64,000 bases of DNA from VRUE01 sp036276735 (GTDB taxonomy: Bacteria; Actinomycetota; Thermoleophilia; Solirubrobacterales; 70-9), in contig DASUOH010000011.1 of NCBI GenBank assembly GCA_036276735.1, positions 1 through 64,000 of the forward strand, in the 5' to 3' direction. The first letter of the stretch is position 1. Every line of letters begins with the position of its first letter. The notes beneath the pieces were generated by a model that was given only the letters and a program-made list of their open reading frames with translations, did not search any database and was not told where the DNA came from. A program made the translations under genes and the position numbers. This document shows, one piece after another, positions 50,637-58,192 of the stretch.

Positions 50637-52022
50637 CTACCCGGGCAGGAACTCGGGGACGTCGAGACTGCTGAGCTCGCCGGCTTTCTCGTTGCGCGGA
50701 GCGCGGCCGGCGTCCTTGGTGCGGCGGATGGTCGGTTCGGCGGCGCGGCGCGGCGCGGCGCGACCGTCGAAGCGGGTCGCGACGACGGTGACCCAGACCT
50801 GGTCGCCCAGCTCCTCGTCGATGTTGGCGCCGAAGATGATGTTGGCATCGGGGTGGGCGGCCTCGCCGACCAGCTTGGCGGCTTCGGACACCTCCACCAG
50901 CGAAAGCTCGGGGCCGCCGGTGATCGAGAGCAGGATCGCCCTGGCGCCCTCCATCGAGGTCTCAAGCAGCGGCGAGGAGATCGCTTTTTCGGCGGCCAGC
51001 ACCGCCCGGTTCTCCGGCCCGCTTCCCATGCCGATGCCGAGCAGCGCCCGGCCGGCTTCCGACATGATCGTCCGCACGTCGGCGAAGTCGAGGTTGATGA
51101 CGGCCGGCAGGGTGACGAGGTCGGAGATGCCCTGGACGCCCTGGCGCAGGACGTCGTCGGCGACCTGGAAGGCCTCGACCATCGAGGTCTGCTGGTCGAG
51201 CACTTCGAGCAGACGATCGTTCGGGACGACGATCAGCGTGTCCACCTCGGCGGCAAGCTCCTGGATCCCCTTCTCGGCCTGGTTGCCGCGCCGCGAGCCC
51301 TCGAAGCTGAACGGCTTGGTGACGATGCCGACGGTGAGCGCACCGACCTCGCGGGCGAGGCGGGCGATCACGGGGGCGGCGCCGCTGCCGGTGCCGCCGC
51401 CGGCCCCGACGGCGACGAAGACCATGTCGGAGCCCTTGAGCAGGCGCTTGATCTTGTCCTGCTCCTCGAAGGCTGAGCGGTGGCCGACCTCGGGGTCGGC
51501 GCCGGCGCCGAGGCCGCGCGTCTGCTCTTCGCCGATGTGGACGGTGACGTCGGCGACGCAGAGCTGCAGCGATTGAAGATCGGTGTTGACGGCCATGAAC
51601 TCGACGCCCGGCACATTGGCATCGACCATCCGGTTGACCGCGTTAACGCCGGCCCCACCGACCCCTACGACCCGAATCACGGGCTGGTGCGGCTGGCCGC
51701 TGCCGGGCGGCTCGTACTCCGGTTCCTCGCGCCCGTAGCGCGGCGCTTCAGGAGATGGCTCCTCGCGGCGAATCTGCTCTCGCGCCTTCGGCTCCTCCGA
51801 GAAGACCCTCTTCAGCCTTTCGGGCGCCGACTCGCGCGACTCCTCCGTCCCTCCCGCGGGTGGCGTGGATGAGGGGTCTTCGCCCGCAGCTTGCGAGGAC
51901 GAAGGCCCCTCGTCCGCGACAGGACCCGCGGGCCGCTCGGCCTCGGGCGCATCGTCAGCAGTAGAGCGGAACAGGTCGGCGAGGGGACCCTCGCGCATGC
52001 TCGCCCGCTTACGCCGACTCAT
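50637..52022 (-). CDS. ftsZ: Cell division protein FtsZ with long disordered N-terminus
   Basis: A 461-residue tubulin homologue that forms the division ring. The GTPase core starts near residue 114 (IRVVGVGGAGVNAVNRM), with the nucleotide loop GAGGGTGSGAAPVI, NTDLQSLQ and the T7 loop VINLDFADVRTIM. The C-terminal peptide ends SSLDVPEFLPG. Most FtsZ proteins have about 10 residues before the core; here ~113 Pro/Glu/Ser-rich residues precede it, including a segment shared with the ParA-like protein encoded upstream. It overlaps that gene by 14 bases. Confidence 0.95.
   Translation of the reverse strand: MSRRKRASMREGPLADLFRSTADDAPEAERPAGPVADEGPSSSQAAGEDPSSTPPAGGTEESRESAPERLKRVFSEEPKAREQIRREEPSPEAPRYGREEPEYEPPGSGQPHQPVIRVVGVGGAGVNAVNRMVDANVPGVEFMAVNTDLQSLQLCVADVTVHIGEEQTRGLGAGADPEVGHRSAFEEQDKIKRLLKGSDMVFVAVGAGGGTGSGAAPVIARLAREVGALTVGIVTKPFSFEGSRRGNQAEKGIQELAAEVDTLIVVPNDRLLEVLDQQTSMVEAFQVADDVLRQGVQGISDLVTLPAVINLDFADVRTIMSEAGRALLGIGMGSGPENRAVLAAEKAISSPLLETSMEGARAILLSITGGPELSLVEVSEAAKLVGEAAHPDANIIFGANIDEELGDQVWVTVVATRFDGRAAPRRAAEPTIRRTKDAGRAPRNEKAGELSSLDVPEFLPG
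51856..51929. repeat. 74 bp in-frame element inside ftsZ (copy 1)
   Basis: It encodes the GPVADEGPSSSQAAGEDPSS-like segment of FtsZ (residues ~31-56). It shares identical blocks of 13, 23 and 16 bases with 52913-52986 and has no indels. Ends GCGGGT and ACCCGC are inverted. Inner hairpin: CTTCG (51878-51882) with CGAAG (51900-51904). Confidence 0.7.
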
Positions 52023-53133
52023 TCGCCAAAACCTCCTTCGCCAGATCGCGGTAGTAGCTAGCGGCGCTGCTGCCGGAATCGTACTTGAGGACGCTGGCGC
52101 CTTTGACCGGTGCCTCGGCGAATTTGATCGCCTTGCGGATCCGCGACTTGAAGACGAGGTCGCCGAAGTTCTCCTCGAGGATCTCGATCGCCTCCTTGGC
52201 GTGCACCGTCCGCGCGTCGAGCATGGTTGGCAGGATGCCCTCGATCTTCACGTCGGGGTTGAGGTTCTCCTGAATCATCCGCAGCGTGTTCTGGAGCTGG
52301 ACCAGCCCCCGCATCGAGAGGTACTCGCACTGGACCGGGACGATCACCTTGTTCGCCGCGGTCAACGCGTTGATGGTCAGCAGGCCGAGGCTGGGCGGCG
52401 TGTCGATGCAAACGAAGTCGTAGTCGCCGGAAACCTCTTTGAGCGCTTTCTCGAGCGAGCGCTCGCGGCCGATCTTGGTGCTCATCGCGATCTCGGCGCC
52501 GGCCAGGTCGATCGAGGCGACGGCGATGTCGATCTCGCGCTTCTGGATGATCTCGGAGATCGGCATGTCGTTGACGAGCACGTCGTAGAGGCTCTTCTCG
52601 ACCTTGTCGGGATCGATCCCCTGGCTCATCGTCAGGTTCCCCTGCGGATCCAGATCGACGCAGAGCACCCGGTGGCCGGTCTCGGCAAAGGCGACGGCCA
52701 AGTTCAGGGTCGTAGTGGTCTTCGCCACCCCACCCTTCTGGTTGGCGAACGCGATGACGTCGGCGTGCTTGGTCGGCACCTCGGCGACCGGCTCTTCCAC
52801 CGCGCCTTCGTGCCTGCTCGGCGCGATCAGATCTCTGGCCATCATGCGGGCAGGCTCTTCGGGCTCGGCAATGACGACGGGGCCGCGGCCGGTGGCCTCC
52901 TCCGCCTCTCCGGCGGGTGGCGTGGGGCTGGGTTCCTCGCCCGCAGCTTGCGAGGACGAGGTGCCCTGCCCCGCGACAGGACCCGCCGGCTCGACGGCTG
53001 GTCCCTCGGCCTCCGGAGCCTCGGCAACCGGCACCTCGGGCACCGCCTCCTCCATCTCCTGCAGCTCCTCGGCGAGCGGCTGCGGCTCTTCGGCGACGGG
53101 CGCGGACTTGTTCTTGCGGCTCAGGAATCCCAT
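52009..53133 (-). CDS. ParA/MinD-like P-loop ATPase with long N-terminal extension
   Basis: A 374-residue protein. The deviant Walker A NQKGGVAKTTTTLNLAVAFA starts near residue 131, followed by CVDLDPQGNLTMSQG, VCIDTPPSLGLLTINAL and VPVQCEYLSMRGL, all typical of chromosomal ParA/Soj. The first ~120 residues are acidic, Pro-rich and disordered, and contain the repeat shared with FtsZ. No parB follows; ftsZ does, overlapping by 14 bases. That suggests a role in placing the Z-ring, as MipZ or PomZ do in other phyla. This role is inference. Confidence 0.88.
   Translation of the reverse strand: MGFLSRKNKSAPVAEEPQPLAEELQEMEEAVPEVPVAEAPEAEGPAVEPAGPVAGQGTSSSQAAGEEPSPTPPAGEAEEATGRGPVVIAEPEEPARMMARDLIAPSRHEGAVEEPVAEVPTKHADVIAFANQKGGVAKTTTTLNLAVAFAETGHRVLCVDLDPQGNLTMSQGIDPDKVEKSLYDVLVNDMPISEIIQKREIDIAVASIDLAGAEIAMSTKIGRERSLEKALKEVSGDYDFVCIDTPPSLGLLTINALTAANKVIVPVQCEYLSMRGLVQLQNTLRMIQENLNPDVKIEGILPTMLDARTVHAKEAIEILEENFGDLVFKSRIRKAIKFAEAPVKGASVLKYDSGSSAASYYRDLAKEVLANESA
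52913..52986. repeat. 74 bp in-frame element inside the ParA-like gene (copy 2)
   Basis: It encodes the GPVAGQGTSSSQAAGEEPSP-like segment (residues ~50-75). It is the same reading frame and length as the ftsZ copy. Inner hairpin: CCTCG (52935-52939) with CGAGG (52957-52961), a compensated T-A to C-G change relative to the ftsZ copy. Confidence 0.7.
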
Positions 53134-53228
53134 TGCGCGGGTATTCGCATGGTCACCCGCTTTTCCTCCCGCTCATCGAAATTGCTAGGAATCAACCGAT
53201 CCCCTCGCCAGACCTCCTAGACAAGCGG

Positions 53229-54125
53229 TTGCTTTTCGTGACCGGCAAGGGCGGCGTCGGCAAGACCACGGTCGCCGTCGCGCTCGGTCTGCGCGCCGCC
53301 GCCGAGGGCAAGCGCACGATCGTCTGTGAGGTCTCCTCGCAGGAGAACGCCTCGCGGATCTTCGAGCACGCCCAGGTCGGCTTCCACGAGGTCGAGATGG
53401 ACGAGAACCTGTGGTCGATCTCGATCGACCCCGACGAGTCGATGCGCGAGTACGTGCTGCTGCAGCTGAAGGTGCGCGCGATGCGGGACATGCTCTTCCG
53501 CAGCCGCATCTTCACCTACCTGGCTGCCGCCACGCCGGGGCTCAAAGAGCTGGTGACGATCGGCAAGATCTGGGAGCTCGCCCAGCACGACCGCAAGGTG
53601 AAGGGCGGCCGCGAGTACGACTTGGTGATCGTCGACGCGCCGGCCACCGGCCACGGAATCGGCTTCCTGCAGACGCCGCGCACGTTCGCCAGCATCGCCC
53701 GAGTCGGGCCGATCCACTCGCAGGCGCTCGAGCTCGACCGGCTGATCACCGACCACGAGCACACCGGCACGGCGATCGTCGCCCTGCCGGAGGAGATGCC
53801 GGTCAACGAGTCCGCCGCGCTGGAGAAGGAGCTGCGCGCCGAGGTCGGCGTCGCGGTCGACCGCGTCTACCTCAACGGCCTCTATCCGGAGCGCTTCTCC
53901 AAGGCGGAGGCGGAGCGCCTCGCCGAGCTCGCCGCCGGTGAGAACGGAGCGGTTCGCGCCGCCGCCCGCGCCGCCGTCTCCGAGCACGGCCGCGCCCGCT
54001 CGCAGCGCAGCCAGCTGGCGCGGCTGCGTCGCCGCGTCGAGGCGCCCGTCAAGACTCTCCCCTTCCTGTTCGAGCCCGAGCTCGACGTCGAGGCGGCCCG
54101 GGGACTGGCCGCGAAGCTGAACTGA
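53229..54125 (+). CDS. ArsA/Get3-like P-loop ATPase 1
   Basis: A ~298-residue ATPase: FVTGKGGVGKTTVAVALGLR at the N-terminus, DLVIVDAPATGHGIGFL as Walker B/switch region, VYLNGLYPERFS later. The TTG at 53229 is the only standard start before the P-loop. The conserved residues DLLDKR lie just upstream in frame with no ATG, GTG or TTG, so the real start may be a rare codon near 53199 (ATC, with AGGA 8 nt upstream). Divergent from the ParA-like gene. It pairs with the next ATPase like Rv3679/Rv3680. Confidence 0.85.
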   Translation: MLFVTGKGGVGKTTVAVALGLRAAAEGKRTIVCEVSSQENASRIFEHAQVGFHEVEMDENLWSISIDPDESMREYVLLQLKVRAMRDMLFRSRIFTYLAAATPGLKELVTIGKIWELAQHDRKVKGGREYDLVIVDAPATGHGIGFLQTPRTFASIARVGPIHSQALELDRLITDHEHTGTAIVALPEEMPVNESAALEKELRAEVGVAVDRVYLNGLYPERFSKAEAERLAELAAGENGAVRAAARAAVSEHGRARSQRSQLARLRRRVEAPVKTLPFLFEPELDVEAARGLAAKLN

Positions 54126-55276
54126 TGGCAGCGATCGACGAGATCCTCGCGGGCAAGCAGATCTGCATCTGCGCCGGCTCGGGCGGCGTCGGCAAGACGA
54201 CGACCGCGGCGGCGATCGCGACCGGGATGGCGGCGCGGGGTTTGAAGGTCTGCGTGTTGACTATCGACCCGGCGAAGCGGCTCGCCGACTCGCTCGGCCT
54301 GGAGGAGCTCGGCAACGAGGCGCGGCGGGTCGACCCGGCGCTCTTTGCGGACCATGGGCTGGAGATGGAGGGTGAGCTGTGGGCGATGATGCTCGACGCC
54401 AAGGCGACCTTCGACGAGCTGGTCGCCCGTCAGGCGCCCGATGAGGAGTCGCGCGACCGGGTGCTCGACAACCGCATCTACCAGCAGCTCTCCAACGCCC
54501 TCGCCGGCTCGCAGGAGTACATGGCGATGGAGAAGCTCTTCGAGCTGCACAGCGAAGGGCGCTTCGACCTGCTGGTGCTCGACACGCCGCCGACCCGCAA
54601 CGCGCTCGACTTCCTCGACGCCCCCCGCCGCCTCACCCAGTTCATCGAGGGTCGCTCGCTGCGGGTCTTCATGAAGCCGACCGGGCTGGCGGCGAAGGTC
54701 GCGGGCAGGGGCGCGACGGTCGCGCTCGGAGTCCTGAAGCGGATCGTCGGTTTCGACCTGCTCGCCGACCTCGCTGAGTTCTTCAACGCGTTCAGCGGCA
54801 TGGTCGACGGCTTCCAGGAACGTGCTAAGCGGGTCAACTCGCTGCTCGCCGATCCCGACACCTGTTTCCTCGTCGTCTGCGGCCCGCAGGGCGAGCCGAT
54901 CGACGAGGCCGTCTACTTCCACCGCAAGCTGGTCGAGGCGAAGCTGCCCTTCGGCGGCGTGATCGTCAACAAGGTGCACTACCCGGCCGAGGCGGCGCGC
55001 GGCAACGGCGGCGACCTGGAGGCGGCGCTTGGCGAGCGGCTCGGCGACGCCGACCTGGCGGGCCGCGTCGCCGCCAACTTCGCCGACTACCAGGCGCTCG
55101 CGGAGCGCGACGCGCGCAATATCGAGCGACTAACGGCCGAGCTGCGCACCAAGGGGGTAATCCGCATCCCCTATCTCGACGAGGACGTCCACGATCTCGG
55201 CGGTCTTGCCGAAATCAACCGCTATCTGTTCGCGAGCGCCGAGGAGCGGGTCGCCCTCGCCGCCGGCCGCCCCTGA
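54125..55276 (+). CDS. ArsA/Get3-like P-loop ATPase 2
   Basis: A 383-residue ATPase: CICAGSGGVGKTTTAAAIAT (residues 15-34), LTIDPAKRLADSLGL, LLVLDTPPTRNALDFLDAPR, VNKVHYPAEAA. It overlaps the first ATPase by one base (TGATG). The order and unequal lengths match the Rv3679/Rv3680 pair of mycobacteria, whose products form a complex. No arsenite transporter (ArsB) or ArsR is nearby, so arsenic efflux is not supported. Confidence 0.88.
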   Translation: MAAIDEILAGKQICICAGSGGVGKTTTAAAIATGMAARGLKVCVLTIDPAKRLADSLGLEELGNEARRVDPALFADHGLEMEGELWAMMLDAKATFDELVARQAPDEESRDRVLDNRIYQQLSNALAGSQEYMAMEKLFELHSEGRFDLLVLDTPPTRNALDFLDAPRRLTQFIEGRSLRVFMKPTGLAAKVAGRGATVALGVLKRIVGFDLLADLAEFFNAFSGMVDGFQERAKRVNSLLADPDTCFLVVCGPQGEPIDEAVYFHRKLVEAKLPFGGVIVNKVHYPAEAARGNGGDLEAALGERLGDADLAGRVAANFADYQALAERDARNIERLTAELRTKGVIRIPYLDEDVHDLGGLAEINRYLFASAEERVALAAGRP

Positions 55277-55290
55277 ATCAGGCGGCACGG

Positions 55291-55743
55291 CTACTGGGCA
55301 AAGGTCCCGTCGGGTACGAGCCACTGATGCCGGAGGTCGCTGACCGCGGCAATTCGCTCGAAGTCGCGGTCGTAATGGACCAAGGCAACATCGGCTTCGA
55401 CGGCGGTGGCCGCGAGCAGCAGATCGGCAGGTGGGACACGGCGGTGATCTCCACCGCTGGAGAGGTCTAGCTGAGTCAGGCGACTCCACCACCACAGGCT
55501 GGACGGCATCGCGATCGCCTCGAAGGCCGCGAGGCGAGCGGCGACGTCGCGCGCCCGCTGCTCGTTTGGCGCCATTCGCGTCAGCTCGAGGACGACGAGA
55601 TCGCAGACGAGCACGAGCCCGGCACCCACAGCCTCGTTGAACCACGTCGCGAGCTCAGGGAAACGACGGTCCCGCGCCCACGTCCAAACACCCGTATCGA
55701 AGAGAGCTGGCCGATCGAGCTGGGGAAGCTGCAGCGAGGTCAC
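55291..55743 (-). CDS. vapC: PIN-domain toxin (VapC-like)
   Basis: A 150-residue PIN protein: Asp10 in LDRPALFDTGVWTW (near residue 16), the Glu in VLELTRMAP, and Asp in PPADLLLAATAVEADVALVH near residues 109-127, then YDRDFERIA. These are the acidic site residues. It overlaps the antitoxin stop by 4 bases. Unrelated in sequence to the PIN toxin at 41.5 kb. Confidence 0.88.
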   Translation of the reverse strand: MTSLQLPQLDRPALFDTGVWTWARDRRFPELATWFNEAVGAGLVLVCDLVVLELTRMAPNEQRARDVAARLAAFEAIAMPSSLWWWSRLTQLDLSSGGDHRRVPPADLLLAATAVEADVALVHYDRDFERIAAVSDLRHQWLVPDGTFAQ

Positions 55744-55946
55744 TCTCCGCCGGAGCGCTCGCGCCCCTCAGCAACTTCGTCCGGCGTGCCATCGACATCG
55801 CGCAAGACGTCGAAATCCTGGAGCACGCGTCGGCGCGCCGCGTCCCGCAGTGCCGCGTTGACCGTCTCGCTGAGACCGCTGGTGCCCAGCTCCCGACGAG
55901 CCGCGTCGAGCGCTCCCTGATCGACGTCAACCGTGGTGCGCACCAT
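55740..55946 (-). CDS. vapB: VapB-type ribbon-helix-helix antitoxin
   Basis: A 68-residue protein starting MVRTTVDVDQGALDAARREL, the beta strand and helix of a VapB antitoxin dimer, with SGLSETVNAALRDAARR forming helix 2. The C-terminus is acidic and disordered. ATG 55952 two codons upstream is an equal candidate start; neither has a clear ribosome site. Confidence 0.85.
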   Translation of the reverse strand: MVRTTVDVDQGALDAARRELGTSGLSETVNAALRDAARRRVLQDFDVLRDVDGTPDEVAEGRERSGGE

Positions 55947-56004
55947 ATGCATCAGGGTAGCGCATCACTCGGGGACACCCCCATCGACGCGGCCCGGAGT
56001 CCGC

Positions 56005-57633
56005 TCAGCCGGCGTGGTGCCGCCCGTAGTGGTCGTATTTGAGCTCGCGCACTTCCCAGTCGGCGTCGTCGGGCACGGGGAAAAGGTGGCGGACGCGTGG
56101 CGTGTCGATCCGCTCACGGTGTGAGACGTCGCCCTCGATGGCCGGGAAGTCGAGCGTGCTCTCCCCGACGTCGACCTCCTCGAGCCAGTTCGTCGCGGTG
56201 ATCTGGATCTCGTCCTCGGCCGGGATCGGCTCGAGGATGCGGGTGTCCTGCTCCATGTGCGGGTCCTCCTCGGTGCTTGGCTCGTTTCTCGCCGCTTCGG
56301 ACCTTGACCACACTGGAGGGGGGTCAATGTCGGATGCGCTTTCGGGGAGAGGCTCTGCAGCGGATATGAACTCCTCGGCAACCGCGACGTCGGCGTCACC
56401 CGCGTCGAGCCCGGTGGCGATCAAGGTCTCGTCGGCAGCCTCGCTGAGGTCGCCGCTCAGCTCGCCGAGGGCCGCGTCGAGGAGAATGCGGCGGACGCCG
56501 TCCTCGATCCAGGTCGCAAGCTGGAGCGCCGCGGTCCCGCCGCTCCCGGCCATCACGGCACGCTCGACCTCCATCGCCTCTTCCAGCCGCTCGCGGGCGG
56601 CCAGGCGGTCCATCGAGCCGTCGGCGATCAGCGCCGCAGCCCGCATCGGCAGCGAAGCGCCCACCGGACCGTGGCCGTCGAGGACAGCGCGCAGCGCAAG
56701 CAGGTGATCGCTCATCCCCTCGAGGGCGCTGGGGCGCTCGCAGCCCAGCTCGAAGCGGCGGACGGCCCAGGCCAGCGGCCCGGAAGGATCGGGCTGTGTC
56801 TCCAGCTCGCTCGCCAGCTCGGCGAGCGCGGCAGCTTCCCCCTCGTTGAGCCGATAGCCGCCGTCGCGGGGGGCGGCGACACCGGTGGCGAGCCGTCGCC
56901 AGTGCCCCTCGCCGGTCGGCGCGAAGGCGTACGGGCCCAGCGCGATTCCGCCGCTCTTGAAGAGACGCATGACGCTGATCAACTCGTGCAGTTGCCGCAG
57001 GGCCTCGATGGCGCTCTCGGGACCATCGCCCTGCTCGGCGACGGCGAGAAACTGCGGCTCCCACGAGGCTCGGTTCATTCCTTCGCTGCGCATCGCCTCG
57101 ACGGGAGCGTCGATGCTGTCGGCACGGACAATCTGGATGCCGCGCGCCAGCTCCAGGCGGCCGACCGGCATCCGCAAGCCGACGATCGGAGCGACGATCA
57201 CGTCGGCCTCGTCGACGTCGCCGATCTCGGCGTCGAGCACCGCCAGGGCGTTGTCGAGCCGGTCGCGGTCGAGCGCGAACTCGGCGCAGCCGTCCCAGAG
57301 GGAAGCGAGGAAGATGGTGAGCATGCGGGCGGCTCGCTCCGCCGGTCGGGCCGGGACCGCCTCGCCACGTTGCTCTAGGTAGACCGACGCGATGCCTCCC
57401 AGGTCGACCGCTTCGCGGGCCGGCTCGAAGGCCGGCAGCGAGCGCAGCTCGTCCTCGTGCTCCCGCACGAAGCGGGCCGTGAGCGGCACGTAGCTGTGGA
57501 ACAGGGAGTCGGGGCCCTCCGCCTCGGCGACGTCGAAGGGGATCTGCTCGCCGCTGGCGACCAGCGTCGTGAACCGGGTCGCTGCCTCCGCGGCCAGTCG
57601 CTTCAGGGCCTCGTTGAGGAGCGGATCGCGCAC
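56005..57633 (-). CDS. Large uncharacterised helical protein
   Basis: A 542-residue protein from GTG 57633 with GGAAGG 7 nt upstream. It is mostly helical, Ala/Leu/Glu-rich and without a signal peptide or membrane helix. A central stretch (ADVIVAPIVGLRMPVGRLEL then IQIVRADSIDAP) looks like a beta element between two helical domains. The last ~110 residues are acidic and Pro-rich, ending in a small conserved-looking unit (DADWEVRELKYDHYGRHHAG). One copy of the TTGACC palindrome family lies within its coding sequence. I do not recognise a family. HEPN-like effector proteins have similar composition, but no RxxxxH is obvious. Confidence 0.7.
   Translation of the reverse strand: MRDPLLNEALKRLAAEAATRFTTLVASGEQIPFDVAEAEGPDSLFHSYVPLTARFVREHEDELRSLPAFEPAREAVDLGGIASVYLEQRGEAVPARPAERAARMLTIFLASLWDGCAEFALDRDRLDNALAVLDAEIGDVDEADVIVAPIVGLRMPVGRLELARGIQIVRADSIDAPVEAMRSEGMNRASWEPQFLAVAEQGDGPESAIEALRQLHELISVMRLFKSGGIALGPYAFAPTGEGHWRRLATGVAAPRDGGYRLNEGEAAALAELASELETQPDPSGPLAWAVRRFELGCERPSALEGMSDHLLALRAVLDGHGPVGASLPMRAAALIADGSMDRLAARERLEEAMEVERAVMAGSGGTAALQLATWIEDGVRRILLDAALGELSGDLSEAADETLIATGLDAGDADVAVAEEFISAAEPLPESASDIDPPPVWSRSEAARNEPSTEEDPHMEQDTRILEPIPAEDEIQITATNWLEEVDVGESTLDFPAIEGDVSHRERIDTPRVRHLFPVPDDADWEVRELKYDHYGRHHAG
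56304..56339. repeat. TTGACC...GGTCAA family copy 3, inside a coding region
   Basis: TTGACC (56304-56309) and GGTCAA (56322-56327) with the flank GTCGGATGCGC. On the minus strand it reads GCGCATCCGACATTGACC, matching 1134-1151 at 17 of 18 bases. It falls in the disordered C-terminal part of the unknown 542-residue protein. Confidence 0.6.
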
Positions 57634-57705
57634 GGCCCTGCCTTCCGCCCCAGGCGCGGCGCTCCTGCGCCTGCACGACGGCTTGCAGGGCCCGCCGTAG
57701 GTTAG

Positions 57706-57720
57706 GCACCCATAGGGTGC
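57706..57720. promoter_or_regulatory. 15 bp palindrome upstream of the unknown gene
   Basis: GCACCC-ATA-GGGTGC is perfectly symmetric. It lies 73-87 bp before the GTG of the unknown gene and 20 bp past the HxlR stop. It may be an operator; a terminator role is unlikely for so short a stem. Confidence 0.35.
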
Positions 57721-57740
57721 TGAATCGCCGGCGGGTGTGG

Positions 57741-58130
57741 CTAGACGGTGGCGGGGGTGCGCTTGGTGCGGGGCGCAGTCGCCTCCGCGTCGTCCCCGCA
57801 GCACTCCTCGTCGCCGTCCATCAGCCAACGGCGGCCGTACCGACGCATGTCCTCGATCAGCGGCACCAGCGCCTCGCCCTTCTCGGTCAGCGCGTACTCG
57901 ACCCGCGGCGGCACCTCGGGGAAGGTGTGACGGGCGACGATCCCCTCCTCTTCGAGCGCCCGCAGGCGCAGCGAGAGCGTCCGCGGGCTGATCCCCTCCA
58001 GCGAGCGCTCCAGCTCGCAAAAGCGGCTGCGCCCCTCGGCCAGGTCACGGATGACCAGAAGCGTCCACTTGCCGCAAACCACCTCGGCGGTCCTGCAGAC
58101 GGGACATCGGGAGTTGCTCTCAGCGCTCAT
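57741..58130 (-). CDS. HxlR-family transcriptional regulator
   Basis: A 129-residue winged-helix protein: VVCGKWTLLVIRDLAEGRSR, FCELERSLEGISPRTLSLRL, RALEEEGIVARHTF and VEYALTEKGEALVPLIEDMR. The N-terminus has CPVC and another Cys (VVCGKW), and the C-terminus a CC pair (DEECCGDD), so redox or metal sensing is possible. ATG 58130 is preferred over GTG 58139. It follows the pilus cluster on the same strand after 62 bp with short inverted repeats (CTTCA/TGAAG at about 58191-58205). Confidence 0.88.
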   Translation of the reverse strand: MSAESNSRCPVCRTAEVVCGKWTLLVIRDLAEGRSRFCELERSLEGISPRTLSLRLRALEEEGIVARHTFPEVPPRVEYALTEKGEALVPLIEDMRRYGRRWLMDGDEECCGDDAEATAPRTKRTPATV

Positions 58131-58192
58131 CGCATTCACGGCGAGGGCAATAACGGAAATCTCCTCGCTTCAGCGAGTGTAGCGCTATGGCT

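Noticed and set aside
53229..55276. ArsA-like pair considered as arsenic resistance
   Set aside because: No arsB, arsR, arsC or arsD is seen nearby, and the twin arrangement matches a non-arsenic mycobacterial pair.
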